From Bisporella sp. PMI_857 (Eukaryota > Ascomycota > Leotiomycetes > Helotiales > Helotiaceae), in NCBI GenBank assembly GCA_021307315.1, contig JAJSPD010000120.1, positions 19,744 through 83,743 on the forward strand: a stretch of 64,000 nt of DNA, written 5' to 3'. Positions 44,801-56,650 of this stretch are shown one piece after another. The notes under the pieces are model-generated. The model was not told the DNA's origin. It did no database searches and worked only from the letters and a program-made list of their open reading frames with translations. Made by a program: the position numbers and the translations under genes. Numbering within the stretch: the stretch's first letter is position 1; every line of letters starts with the position of its first letter.

Positions 44801-46175
44801 CAGGTTTTTTGCTTACCGACATCTTTGCGAAGTGCTTGCCCGTCCATTACAGAAAAATGCTGAAAAGTGAAAAGCCAAAGCACACGATATAATACCCAGA
44901 AAGCATATAAGCTAGAAAATATTCGATCTTCCAGAGTAAACTCGGTCGTCTGTACTTTGACATTCGGCTGGCCGCTGTGCAAAGCTTTAAAGTGCTGAGA
45001 AAAGAAGCCTTTGACTTTACCCGGTAAAAGCTTTTTCAGTATCTTTGTGCAAGGTTCAAAATACTTCGTATTTTCCAGGAATGTGTATATAGTTGTAATA
45101 ACATGCTTTATCGAACAGATGCGCTCGAGTATCTGTAACCGCATATTGTTATCTCGGATTGCAAGAAAAAGCTCGCGTGCCGACATTCGCATTTCAACGA
45201 ACGCGCGATCTTCGAAGAATAAGCCGGGGCAAAAGCTCTGGAGAAAAAAAGCCGTGTTAGCATTTATCAGAAGCCAGTCGTTTTCATTTTCACCTATAAT
45301 ATAGGTCATCGTCACTTTCACGCGACGCAAGTAGCGTGTTATTTCCTATGCTTTGTCAGTACCGGCGAAAAGTGTTAAAAAAGACAAAATACTTCGGGAC
45401 AGTGCAGATTCGAGAGCCGTAAAAAAGTCCCTATCAATATAGCTGGCCACAGTCCAGCGAACGGGATCAGTGCGTCCAAGCTATCCCAGAACTGCTCTGG
45501 CAAGGCCTTTAAGCGTTTTATATAGTCCTGCTTACTCTTTGAAAGCCGGGCGAGGAATTTTTCTCTTTGCGATTCATTTCCCTGTATTGTAGAGATACGG
45601 ATCTGCCGGAGGATGTTTCTATCATAGAATTTCGCGCAGTTAGGATTATGTTTTCGTAGTACATTCTTAACCTGTAAACTGAAGTCTGGGTTTGTTAGCT
45701 AAGGAGTGTTTTTTGAAGAAAGAGTTACAAACCGTCAGAATAAAGATCGGCAATCCACTACTTGTTGTTGCTTTTTTTAAAGAATTGACGAGCTGCTTCT
45801 ATACAATGCCTTTCGTGTAAGTATGTAAAAAAATAGTCGGGATTAAATAGTTGAAAGTCGTTACTCACTCCCGGATGTTTTTCAAGCAGGGCCGATCAAG
45901 ATACCAGCACAAGCACATAATTGTCGGAATCCCGACGCTGACAGCCAACTTCGGGAGTCCGAAAAATGCTTAGCAGCTTAGCGACATTCTTCTTGTTACG
46001 CTGTCGCAGGTTGTCAGGAAGCTCCTTATGTCGAAGCTTATCAAGTGGAATTTTTACCGAGCCGAGAAATGCCCGGCTTTTCTCCCGAAAAATTTGTAAA
46101 TCTGTCGCTGAAAGGCCGTTTATAATAAAGTGAGTCTATTCAGCGCTTAGAAAGGACTCTTTTATCAAAGCATTT
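41850..46175 (-). pseudogene. DUF3723-like protein relic with internal repeats
   Basis: The decayed N-terminus (about 46175-45340) reads VKIPLDKLRHKELPDNLRQR, RRDSDNYVLVLVS, and YLHERHCIEAARQFF, the 'LHGrHRieAA' block of DUF3723 proteins. The best-preserved part (45330-44137, about 395 codons) has FFEDRAFVEMRMSARELFLA, KVQTTEFTLEDRIFSSLYAF, QPGLEFRWWVELSALVFDNG and DTTPRRYFTSFAITRDFFQS. A tandem-repeat zone (42690-44120) and a C-terminal part follow (RTVKKIKYYIWRNRSFRVYD). Stops are few and fit Trp or Gln codons. DUF3723 has no known function but is a recurrent accessory gene of Starship elements. Assignment is by motif memory, not a search. Confidence 0.65.
42690..44120 (-). repeat. Tandem ~360-bp coding repeats (about 120 residues)
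   Basis: Anchors of GCGTTCTCTTTGTCGCTC type recur at about 42709, 42949, 43311, 43673 and 44029: one 240-base and three 356-362-base steps. In the DUF3723-like frame each unit reads SERQRERLASS, a basic RRNLDSFIV segment, ARALIENTPAE, LAENTK and a SIDGRR segment. The steps are near multiples of three, consistent with repeats inside a protein. Confidence 0.85.
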
Positions 46176-46429
46176 CTAGTAGTTCCTCCTTTATTGTATT
46201 ACTTTTATCCTTTCTGAATTTTCTGCCTATTTATTCTTAACTGCGAGCTCGAAAAAGACCCAAACGGGACTTCTGCTTAAGTGACCAAATGTAGCACTTT
46301 TTTCCTAAAAGTTGCTATATAGTTACAACACGGCGTGTTTAGCACAACTTTTCGGAAATCTTTTCCCTGTATTATATCAGAAACCGGTTCCAGTCTGTGA
46401 CTAAGACTTTTAACCTTTCTTCACCGACT

Positions 46430-47680
46430 ATGGCATCTAGGAGCAGCAGGCCCATCAGTTTATTTCCCGGCAGCGATCCGGAGGGATCAACTTCTTTTGG
46501 CGATTATAATTTCCCCACCGCTCCAGCATCACGGAAAAAAACCTATAGCAAAAGTAGTTCTACGAAAGAAAGACTTTTAAAGCAGATTAGCAGAAAACTG
46601 CAGCCAGTATCTGGCGGCTTACTAAAAAACGCTACTAAGCTTAGTTTACAAATCAACTCAATTGCATCTTTTAGCTCTCCAGCAAAACGGTTTTCCAGAA
46701 ATAAAGCCAGCCTCTACCAATCTGATCCAGCTTACAATAGGAAAATAGTCACAAGATCAAAATACCCGAAAACAAAACAGAAAACAATAACTTCTTTACG
46801 ACTTACTTACCACGAATTCATGGTTCTTGACCAAGCTGGATCGGCTATTATTGAATGCGATAACACCAGAGAAGGCCGCTTGGTCGCTATTAAAAAATTA
46901 AACAACGGGATCGACAAAAACTCAATGCGTATAATAAAGCTTTTCACAAGCGACTTCGTAGTTAACATCAGAGAGTCGTACTTTAACAATGATAAACTAG
47001 TAATTATTTACGAACAAATGGATACTTCTCTCCGATATGTTACTAGTATATTACAAGCCTTGTTTAAGCCTTTTTAAATCGCAGCAATCTGTAAAAAAGT
47101 AAGCCAGCCCCTATTGTACTAGCCGAGCTTCGCTTACCGAAACAGCTAGTAGCAGGGCTCTTGTATATACACGAAAGACTTTCTTTATATTACGGCGAGT
47201 TAAGCTGCGGTACAATCCTTTTTAATCGTAATGAAATAGTGAAAATTGGTAAGTCTCTTTCGGCTTTGCATAATGCTTGCTAATATATGCTAGCCAATAT
47301 TGGAGAATCTTTCGCTCGGAATAAAAATATTACAGCAAAAAGCAAACGTAACGATACTCGTAGCCTCGGCTCTGTTATAATGGAGCTAATGAAGCCTACG
47401 ACGTATATACTGAGTTCTTATTCTACGGAATTACAAAGCCCGGGAAAATGGAAAAATAGCTCCGGCATTAAGAATTTTTTGAGTGCTACCTAACACCAAT
47501 TTTTAGAGCAATTGAAAAACGTAAGTTTTCTTGTTCTAGATAATCGGGAATAATCGGCTAATTAAGAACAAGCACGATTTTCTTCCGAAGGAACCACTCG
47601 CAGAATGTCTTAAGGCCTATGTTTTTTGTGCAGTTATCGCAGCAAAGACACACTGGGATATTCTGTCGTTTCCGTAGAAT
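46430..47680 (+). pseudogene. Pseudokinase-like protein relic
   Basis: Met at 46430 starts a Ser/Lys-rich N-terminus (SRPISLFPGSDPEGSTSFGD) of about 130 residues. A kinase fold follows: VLDQAGSAIIECDNTREGRL (in place of the Gly-rich loop), VAIKKLN (beta-3 Lys), NDKLVIIYEQMDTSLRYVTS (hinge). After stops come LLYIHERLSLYYGELSCGTI (no HRD Asp) and SKRNDTRSLGSVIMELM. An intron at 47521-47572 joins to HDFLPKEPLAECLKAYVFCA. The catalytic-loop Asp is absent, so it was probably a pseudokinase before decay. It lies head to head with the DUF3723-like relic, 250 bases apart. Confidence 0.6.
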
Positions 47681-47789
47681 CAATTTGAGTAACAACTGGT
47701 TACTTATCTCTTAAACTCGTGCTATTCAGTTCAGCCAGGCGAAGCCTTAAAAGCTATAATGAGCTTAATAAATATCGGCATGACAAAAC

Positions 47790-48062
47790 TTTGTTGCATA
47801 ATAGCTTGTTATACAATAATCCGTTGCACAACTACTTGTTATATATTAATTTGTTATATAACAACTTGTTGCACAACAATCCGTTGCACAGCTACTTGTT
47901 ATATATTAATTTGTTATACATTAATTTGTTATACAACAACTTGTTGCACAACAATTTGTTGCACATCTGCTTGTTATATATTAATTTGTTATATAACCAC
48001 TTGTTATATAACAACTTGTTATACAGCGACTTGTTGCACAATAATCGGTCGCATAACTTGTT
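47790..48062. repeat. Minisatellite of ACTTGTTATATAACA / GTTGCACAACA units
   Basis: About 18 alternating units of 12 to 18 bases in which TTGTTATA- and TTGTTGCA-type steps succeed each other. ORFs across it on both strands are Leu/Tyr/Asn-rich and not genes. Confidence 0.85.
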
Positions 48063-48331
48063 AATAACCTTTTGCAAATTACTTCGCCGACCCAAAGATC
48101 CTATTAAGATTGTGCCTATTGACAGACCTACTCCATGAACTTTCATTTAAAGACGAAGTTAAAAACAGAGCTAGTTAAAGACATACTAGCCAGTCGACTC
48201 GCGACGCTGTTGTCCAAACTAGTAATAGTTTCTTAATGAAGATGCTCGCATTACAGAAAGGTATTAAGCAAAAGAAAAAAAGTCAAAAATTCGCTATAAT
48301 CCTGGAAGTAGTGTCATTTAGATCGCGTAAG

Positions 48332-48960
48332 CTACTCCCGTCCGTACAACTTCAAGTGCCGTTTAAGTATTGCTGCTGCTATTACTCTTTCTTCTTCGCT
48401 ATGCTCTGGGACCTCAACACTAAAGTAAAAGTAGTTTTTGCTATAGTAAATCGTAATCTCTTTTCCAATGTCAATGTCCTTTTCCGCAATAACTTGAATA
48501 GATCGCTCCTTTATCGAAAGTCGAGCGTTGAATTTGCGGCTGTGATTTATAAACTTTGCCGGCTCGAGCATTATATAGGTACCGATGTCGAGTTTCAGAA
48601 GACTAAAATCCTGCCTACTGCGCTTCATAGCTTTCTGCTCATTTTTGTTCACGCGGGCTTTTACTCTTTGAAAATACTTAATTTTTTGGCCTTTCCTAAT
48701 AAACTTTCGTGCAATAATAGCTGCATCTTAGGCTTTTAGCGCAAAGCGATTCGTGCTTGAAACCTCGAAAAAGCAATTAAGTAAATATATACAAAGGTAT
48801 TTGCGAAAGTGCGTTCGGAAAGCGTGTTCTGTACCAGAACATAAAGCGAGAAACTCTTTGAATTTGTTAAGCTGGAGAAATTGTAAGACTGCTGTAAGTA
48901 TATCTTGTTTGATAACAAAGCGGCATAACGTGGCAATAACTTGATCATTCCCTCCAGTGC
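48332..48960 (-). pseudogene. SUV4-20-like SET-domain methyltransferase relic
   Basis: The minus strand reads QFLQLNKFKEFLALC, GTEHAFRTHFRKYLCIYLLN, FEVSSTNRFALKA, stop, DAAIIARKFIRKGQKIKYFQ (SET-N). Then LDIGTYIMLEPAKFINHSRK (the 'arFiNHsC.pN' pseudoknot motif with Cys replaced by Arg) and VIAEKDIDIGKEITIYYSKN follow. It ends at 48332 (LKRHLKLYGRE). The order matches H4K20-type SUV4-20 SET domains. One stop at 48730 and the lost Cys indicate decay. The N-terminal part extends upstream of 48960 in unclear frame. Confidence 0.75.
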
Positions 48961-48964
48961 TCGG

Positions 48965-49900
48965 CTAATAATTCAAGCCAAATTTTCGTGTTAGCGACCA
49001 GTACACCTATAAACAGTTAGAATCTGTAGAACTCGTAATTAGAAGTAAGCTTACTTGATCAATAAGCGTGTTTGTAAAGAAATCATCAAATTCTCTAAGC
49101 GCAGTGCTTGTAAAGCGGCCCATAGTTAGTAAGGTTTAGGCTTCCTATAAAGGTTGAGTAATATAGCCCAGGAGATGTAGTCCTAGACATATATCCTTCG
49201 AGACACAACCCACACCTCCGTATTAGTACAGCTCTACTGGCAACTTTGCTTTGTTTCTCGCCGGCACGAACTTTTCCGTCATTCCAAAGCATACTTATTT
49301 ACGATATGTCCCGTCCTGTGTATAACTTAGCCAGCGCAAAGAGTAATACAGTTTAGGGAGCGAATTATCCTTGATCCAATTACGGATTCGTTTCCCGGTT
49401 AGGTTTCCTATAGTAACTTAGCGTTTGCATAAATCTCTTTGCGGTTTTGTTGCTACACGTCAGAGATGCAGCTGCGATACAATCATGCTTAGTATCTAAG
49501 ACTTAGTAACGATGCTGTAATAGTTGAGACAAATAAATGCTCGTGGCAAAGTTCTTGTGGAAAAGCATGAACACTTCAAAAAAGTCTGGCTATAGCAGGA
49601 AGGACAAGAGAATAAATAGCACTGTTAGTTTCTTTTTGCTGGAAAAATTAAAGTGCCGTAACTGTCAAAGTATCTCGTTGGATTTGGACACGGCAATAAT
49701 AGTGTTGAGTAGCGTTGGCCTACATTACACTGGTTATAGACTGAATCTTATTGGAAATTTCCTTCGGCATGTAATAGCGATTCGACTGTTGTAGTGTGGT
49801 AAATTACAGACAAGCTGGTCTAGATTTGCTGTCTGATACACAGTAACGAAGCTGCAATGGAAAGTATACATTGGTGAATATGCTAAAAATCCGCATTAAT
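48965..49900. other. AT-rich stretch, no gene called
   Basis: An 85-codon plus-strand ORF at 49537-49794 has no recognisable domain. Confidence 0.3.
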
Positions 49901-49906
49901 TTCCTC

Positions 49907-50140
49907 CTGTCTGCTTTAGCTAGCTAGCGTTTCTATGTCGAGCAATAAAGACATTGAGAATCTGCTTCGATCACTTTCCCGTCCGTTTCAGTTAGCTGGT
50001 GTTTTCTATGCCGAGCGGTGGAAATATTAAGAATCTGCCTCGACTTTTTCCTGTACGCTTCAGCTAGCCGGCGATCTTTATAAGGATGCTGAGAATCTGC
50101 CTCGGTCCTTACTAGCTGCTGTTTTTTATGCCGAAAAGTA
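49907..50140. repeat. Three to four tandem ~70-bp repeats
   Basis: Units contain GAGAATCTGCCTCG, then CTGT-CGCTTCAGCTAGC and TTTTTTATGCCGA-like blocks, with growing divergence to both sides. They may be a decayed coding repeat. Confidence 0.7.
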
Positions 50141-50249
50141 AGCTAGGCTGTAACGAATCTATTTTTCACGCGGTTAACTCGGTGTTGGCATATTTGTTGA
50201 GAACTGACGCAAATGCCTTACTGTATGTCTGGTGGCTTGATTCTGGGAA

Positions 50250-50436
50250 TATAAGTAACAAGCATCTGCATCTTCATCACCAAGTTTATCAACATTTCCA
50301 TAACTGCTTTCATTACAACTCTCATCACTATTTTCATTACTATCACTTTTATCGCTATTTCATCGACATTTTAATTACTACATTACCATTTTCACCAACT
50401 TCACTAACATCTTTATTACTATCTACAATTCCTTAG
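50250..50436. repeat. Low-complexity CATTAC/TTTCATCAC tract
   Basis: Pyrimidine-biased simple sequence made of CATTACTATCAC-like steps; the His/Phe/Tyr-rich ORF over it is an artefact. Confidence 0.7.
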
Positions 50437-50581
50437 TATAGCTCACAACATAACTATTTACCAAACCAGAGCACAAACGAGAAATTCACAAAAAGAAGTA
50501 GCAATCACTCTTAGTACACTAGTTGAATCTCCAACTTCGGAGAGCTTTTTTAAAAACTGGCAATTTCCGTTATGTAATAAA

Positions 50582-52026
50582 GTGGACCTGCAATCTGGAG
50601 GAGTTCCTAAAAGTCTGCTAGCCGTAAGAACTTTTTTCGAAGATCAACCAACTACGAGAGCTTTATCTGAAAACTCAGGACCAGCGAAATACCTTACAGT
50701 TATTCTATTTGCCGGAAAACCCCTTGAAACTCCGCCGCAGTTAAGGAGTCCCTTTAAAGGCCAACTAACTACAGAAGTCAAGACTAGAGATCGGCAAACT
50801 GCGGAAAGTGCTACAACAAACCAACGCACGGGAAAAGCTCCTGAAAATCCACCAGCTATTGAAAGTCTCTCCGATGGCCAGTACACTGAAAATAGCTCCA
50901 CAACGGACTTTTTACAAAAAAGGCTTCCAGATAAAGCGACAAAAAGTTCTTCCCAAAACCAATCAACGGCTGAATGCCTATCTGCAAGCTATACAGTAAA
51001 GAGTTTTCCAATTATCAAGCCAAAAGAGCTATTAAGTAAAACTCTTTTTTGTCATCTTTTGCGCATTTCCTAACATTTTCCCAGACACTCCTATAGCTAA
51101 TTCAGACCAAGAGTCTTAAGCGGACTTGCCATCCAATCTACAAAATTCTGATACTGATAAAAATACGTTCCAGCGTACCAGCTATAAAGCAGATAGACAG
51201 AAGAATATACTTAAAAAGTCACGGAAGAAAGCTCGGAATAGTAAGTTACACTTACCGTATTTAAAGGATTAAGCTAACTGAAATGTGTTCAAGTGACTAT
51301 TATCGATTTAACTTGCACCGATTCTGAAAATAAATTCGAGTAGTCTTTCAGCAATAGTCTCCACAAACTAAGTTTTTCACCGGAGCTTAAAATCGTCCGT
51401 AGTGAATACAACGGCAAACCGATATGCAAACGGCCCAAACGTAAAAAGAAAGAAAGTAGCATGCTTCTAGCGTTTAGTGTACACTTGCTCAGTTCTCTTG
51501 AAAGCTCTACTAAAGCTTCTGGTGACGAACCAAAAAAACGCGGACGGCATTTACATCAAAAGTTCACGAGGCGTCATCTTAGCAAGTACATGGACAATAA
51601 ATCGAAGTAGTTTAAAGCTATTTTAAAAAGATGTGATATTCTCACAAATTTCCTTATACAGCAAACACAGTATATTGGATCACTTGAAGCACTCGACTTC
51701 GAAAGCGGCGAGGTAATTGCCGAAATAGCGGCTGATTCTATACTGAAAAGCAGACGCATGCAAATCCAGAAGCAACTTGCAGACATAAAGAAGAAAAAAC
51801 GCGAAATGTCTGCCGAACTACGTCAAACCGCATTTTCTGCTGCCCGGGAGAAGGCCTTAATAAACCAAGACGTTGCGAGCTGGTATGCAAAAGAACAGAA
51901 AGTCACCGAGCGTATTAAGAAGTCTCGTTAGGATATTCAAGTCTTGGAATCTGTCGCAAGCCAATCTTTCACTAAAGTTAAAGCCGCCAAATTCATGAAT
52001 TTGTTTGAAGGATGTTATAGTATATA
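50582..52026 (+). pseudogene. Large disordered plus coiled-coil protein relic
   Basis: The first 160 codons are Ser/Thr/Pro-rich (ENPPAIESLSDGQYTENSST). After a stop-rich middle, coding resumes about 51290: VTIIDLTCTDSENK, KPICKRPKRKKKESSMLLAF, EPKKRGRHLHQKFTRRHLSK. A long charged helix follows (LKSRRMQIQKQLADIKKKKR, REKALINQDVASWYAKEQK), ending at a stop near 52026. Stops (TAG/TAA) sit between polar residues where Gln fits. No domain is recognised. The basic KRPKRKKK segment could be a nuclear signal. Confidence 0.45.
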
Positions 52027-52224
52027 GTCTTTTGTGATATTGAGTCTTGAATATTCAAGGAATTCCGTTCAATTTAATTTTGCTTTATGTGTGAATATGT
52101 TTTTCCTTCCGATCAGAAGCCCCCGCCAAAGTGCTATAAAACAACTCAATAGTGGATCGCGCAACTTGAGCACTTTATTCTTTAGAAGCCACAATATGGA
52201 GTCGCGTATGCAAAGCAGACAATG

Positions 52225-52450
52225 ATTTATGCAGGTAGGGCTGTTTTCCGCCCAGATTCGGGCAGGTTTATTGACACCAACGAGAGAATCCTGGATTGTT
52301 CCTGTATTAGCCTCGAGATTCGTGCCTCGGATAATGCTCGAGCCACGAGACTGTAGGAATATGCCGAGAGAAGGTCTGCCCTTGACTGCTACTGCTTTCC
52401 GTCACTTTGAATTGGTATAAAATTACGGATTCAGAGATTTAGGAGTATCA
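52225..52450. repeat. Dispersed repeat, copy 1
   Basis: TATGCAGGTAGGGCTGTTTTC and following bases align with 56393-56650 (TATGCAAATGGGACTTTTCTC) through matching GAGATTCGTGCCT/GAGATTCAGTCCT and CGAGACTG blocks. It is a diverged 230-250-bp repeat of unknown nature. Confidence 0.5.
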
Positions 52451-53740
52451 GAAGCCCCTCTCAAAATACAGGCGCAACTATATTTCCAGGCAGGCTTAGT
52501 TAAGTGCCATTTTCGAGACACCGTGCACGATCGAAAAGCATAAAAGGCCAAGGCAATTTTCTTAAAGGTTCGGCATTACTCGATCTGTTAGCAATCCCGC
52601 ACTTTAAAATTAAATATATTTTTTCTTGTAATAACTTACTATATCTATGATTTATTGCCAAACACGATCTAATTAAGGCTGTGTGCCAAAGCGACCTTTA
52701 ACGTGCAAAGCGATTTAAACTCTATCGCTGCATAGACTTTCTTTGCACTATCTAAAATCGCAACTTTTATTCGGCTTAGTGTAAGTAAAGATATTGGTTT
52801 GGATAGAAAGTAGGCTCTTAAATATAATAGTGCGAAAGAAATGGCCGACTGTGGATAAAGAGCATATTCGAAATAGCGATAAGTCGAGTTTCGAACAATT
52901 TCCGGCGAAAAACATCGCAGTTTCGCCGGCGGTAGAGCTGCTTATTTATTGCGTCAAATTAGTGAAGCTTTCTACTGTTTTATACTATTAAAAATACACA
53001 ATTTTGCAAACTTGACATTAGTTCCTGGATTAAAAACATCCGCAAAACTCCTAAACATTTTCCGCGAAAAAGTTTGGATGCAAAATACTCGCAAACTACT
53101 TACAACTTCCAAGTGCCGCATAATTCAGAAGAAATGGCGTAATTTATTAACAGCATTAAAGCAGTTCCTTCAACGAACAGAATAGCAAAGTTTTGCTACG
53201 AACTTCCTGGCGGACTTCGTAATTTGGTTTCTGAAATGATAACTGAATCCAAAAGCCTAAAATTGACCATCTAATTCATTTCCAATTATAGCTGCTAGTT
53301 TATAAAGCAGTTTTCAAGATATACTTTCGAGTTTTCATAAAACGTTGGCGCTGTTGCTCCAGCAATGAATGCTGAACCTACAACTTTGTTGCTTGGTTAT
53401 TTATGCGTACCTGATGGAATTGTCGTATTACTTCCGCCATTTCTTTTTATTTTCCGTAATCAGACTATCGACAGCCGATAGAGGCGTATAGTAGCTACTT
53501 GGGATAGTCTCTGTATTATGATCCAGAATGTACTTTCGAGCGTCTACTAAACAGTTACGTCGGCACAGAAGTTGTTCCTGTAACTTTTTTGAGCGATCAT
53601 TCACTAAATGGTCTTTTTCAGTTTTACGCGAATAATAATATAGCGGATCCAATTTTGCTATCTTTATTTCAGTTTCCCTGAAAAAGCTATTAATAGCCGA
53701 TATTTGCGTTTTTCTGCGTCTAAGCTAAGGTTTATTGTTA
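52450..53740. other. AT-rich stretch with unassigned ORF scraps
   Basis: Lys-rich plus-strand frames at 52794-53185 and a charged minus-strand frame at 53428-53652 (DPLYYYSRKTEKDHLVNDR) look coding-derived but cannot be named. Confidence 0.25.
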
Positions 53741-53746
53741 TTATCG

Positions 53747-54712
53747 TCATCGATAGTAATTGCTGATTCTGCTAATAATTAGTATGGCTAATGTGAAATA
53801 AAATAGAGTTTTACCGATATTGTTGAAATAGGTAATAATAGGCTCATTTATTTCCTTAAGTTTTCGTTTAGATCTTAAATGTCGAGTTTTGTCACTTAAT
53901 AGTTGATTTAATACGTCCTGGAAAAGCTTTTTATAACTGCACAGTGAGCAAAAGCCAGCATAGCAAATGAACTTGCAGAAGCGATCGCAACATAACTTCC
54001 TTCCCGAAGCCCGAAAACAAGCTCGACCGCAAGAATAATGAAGTAGTCCAGGCAATAGACTTAGCTCTACCTGCTTGCCGCACTAACAAGTATATTCTTT
54101 CGGTAGTATATTCTGAGCTATATTGCATTGGGAGCAACGCTAGCCGTCTAGTACATCCCTTATAGAGACTTCTACTCACCGCTTGATACAAAGAAAATGA
54201 AACACACGACTGCAAATCCGACAAAGCTACATACGCAACGCTGGCTCCACCTCATTATTGCAAATGAAGCATTCGTAGTGACTTTTTCTGATATCTTCGT
54301 GTATAAGTCCGCTAAAACTTAGCGCTTTAGTTCTTTCTTTTTCCAGAGCAAATAGTATTAAGCACGGAGAAAACGGAGCTGCGAAAAGACAGAAAGTGGC
54401 TAGCTGAGCGACCGGAAGTTGCTTTATGGTTGACGGGATGTCGAGTGAAGCTTTAGGCTTTGGTGACACGTTCTTTGATATTTCGCCAAATGAAAGCCGT
54501 CCGTTGGACTAGCTACTTTCTTCTGTAGAGCTATTAGTAATAGCAAAAGTCTTATATCTGGAAACTGTAGACCGTATTATAGAAAAAGTTGCTGCTGCGA
54601 AAATCAGATCTTTTAACGATTCCATCGAAAGATTGATAGTGCGCTCGATTCCACGTATAGGCCCAACCTTCCCGGATTTCACGGTTGCAAGACTCAGTTT
54701 AGAAAGGGCCAC
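53747..54712 (-). pseudogene. NFX1-type RING zinc-finger protein relic
   Basis: From Met 54712 one frame runs to 53747 with stops only at Trp-like positions. A disordered N-terminus (SPKPKASLDIPSTIKQLP) precedes YECFICNNEVEPALRM, stop, LCRICSRVFHFLCIKR, stop, then RCSQCNIAQNILPKEYTC, stop, CGKQVEL. These are the Cys/His ligands of the RING/PHD finger of NFX1/FAP1 proteins. NFX1-type repeats follow (HYSCGRACFRASGRKLCCDRF, with GFCSLCSYKKL). The tail ends in a hydrophobic segment (IGKTLFYFTLAILIISR). The family acts in transcription control and ubiquitin transfer. The full protein normally has more NFX1 repeats, so this copy was short. Confidence 0.75.
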
Positions 54713-54779
54713 TATTAGCTCTAAAGCCGGCTGAAAATTAAATGTGAATATGCTTATGTCGTTAACTACATATATTGTT

Positions 54780-55870
54780 AGCGAGCTTTTTTGTGCTTGA
54801 GAAGTTTATTTGAAATACTTTCTGTTACTGGGCTTCTTAAAGAGTCTTCCGCTGCTAGTAAGCTCGTTTCAGAACTTTCTGCAACTTGACAGCCCCCAAA
54901 AGAGTGCTCTACCGGTGTGAGACTCTAGGGAAGTAAGGAGCGTTTAGAAAGACTTTCTAAGTCCGGAGAGTCCTTTGCTGTAGCGAGCTGTGTCTTTTTC
55001 GATAATTTAAAGACGACTATGTTACGAGGTATTCTGAACAGTTTTGGTAATGGTCAATGCAAGATAAGTAACGCTAGAAAACTTATTAAAGGATCTCAGG
55101 TCTTTATAGAAAGTGTGTGCAGCCAAAACTTCGAACTATAACGTTTACTTATGCAGTAACACGGATATCAAACAAAAAGTGTGCCTAAAATTTGCTGCAG
55201 CAGGAGGAATGACTCGCGCTGTTAATATGCCGTGAGGCGCTTAGAGCAATCCTAGCGTAGGATTAAAGCTTATCAGCTAAAATTATAAAGTAAAGCCTAT
55301 GCTAAAGTATCCATAACCGCGCTCAAAAATCAAGGATCAGATTATCCTAGCACCTAGCTTTTGGCATAAGAAACGGATTCCACTAATGCTTAGTCCACCG
55401 CTCGGAAGGAACACTAAGCAGCTAAAGCATATTTGCGGGATATCGCAAGGCAGAATGTTTGCAGTCCGTCACGTTCTATAATGTACATTAAGCCGCTAAG
55501 TCGAAAAGTGAACGCTCAGCTAATAATTCACATAATATAAGCCATCCTTCGGCCGGTATAACCAAAGTTAAGCTGCTATCACATGTTGAAGGAGCTTTGA
55601 ACAAGGTTTATCAACCTATACTGTACTTTAGCTTAAAAGAAAGCTGAATGTTTGTGCCACTAGCGGCAGGCGTTAGTCGTTTATGCGGCTTTTCGGTTAA
55701 GCCCTTGCTAAGCTACTACGTTAATTCCTCAACTAACAATACAATTTTTACGACATTCAACTTAATATGCTACGCCTCGAAACTCTTTTACGATTTCTAC
55801 GTCTGTATTATGCTTTTTTTCCTTCTTATTATTTATTTATGGTTTCTCGACTCGTGCCTAATGCGGGCTT
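54780..55870 (+). pseudogene. Unassigned coding relic
   Basis: A plus-strand frame reads GSKERLERLSKSGESFAVAS, VFFDNLKTTMLRGILNSFGN and ARKLIKGSQVFIESVCSQNF before stops multiply. A hydrophobic ORF follows at 55648-55872 (YDFYVCIMLFFLLIIYLWFL). The two may or may not belong together. No family is recognised. Confidence 0.3.
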
Positions 55871-56392
55871 GACTTAAGCCTTGTAGCGCATGTTAAAGGA
55901 AAACTTTACAAACCTTCCAGTCGGCAGTTGTTTAGATCTCTATGAATCAACATACTACATTCAAAGTGACTAAATTCCTTATTGTAGCCAAGTTTCAGAA
56001 GCGCTGTGATAATAGTGTCGTTAATGCATTACATTATTTTAAAGCAAACAAGCGAATAAGTCCTATGGATCACTATCCTTTTCTTACACAACGCTCTGTT
56101 ATTTATACGTTGTATTTTGAATCCGGCACGCACTACAACCTGCTTGATTAAAGGTAGCAAAGTTGTGATCGTAAGCGAACGAAATCTCAAGTTTGTGGTA
56201 GCGTTCGTTCCTTAGCTAAGTCCGTATAGGCATAATTTTTGATATAAGCCGACGGAAGTTAGTAGAACTGTGGTATAGTAGCCAGGTTTTATACGGAGTA
56301 TTTATGCATTGACTCTAATTATTTTTGCGCAGATTGATTACTTCGTTGGGAGCATGCAATATAAAGTTCATGTATGCAAAAACAAGCTATAC

Positions 56393-56650
56393 TTTATGCA
56401 AATGGGACTTTTCTCCTCCCTGTTCTAGCCGATTCGTTGACGCTAATAAAAAAAGCACCTAGATTAGCTCTGAATTTGCTTTGAGATTCAGTCCTGGCTG
56501 AGGATCGTAGGCACGATAATGCCGGTCTCCCGCATGATTCAAGCTGAGGCACGAGACTGAACTTATAGAAATACGCTTCTTTACTCTCGGGTGTCACTGC
56601 TTTAAGTTACATTGCATTAGCATAGCGCCGGGAATCTAGAGATCCAGGGG
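56393..56650. repeat. Dispersed repeat, copy 2
   Basis: Partner of 52225-52450, in the same orientation and strongly diverged. Confidence 0.5.

Noticed and set aside
47719..48146. Leu/Asn/Tyr-rich ORFs on both strands
   Set aside because: They only translate the TTGTTATA/TTGTTGCA minisatellite.
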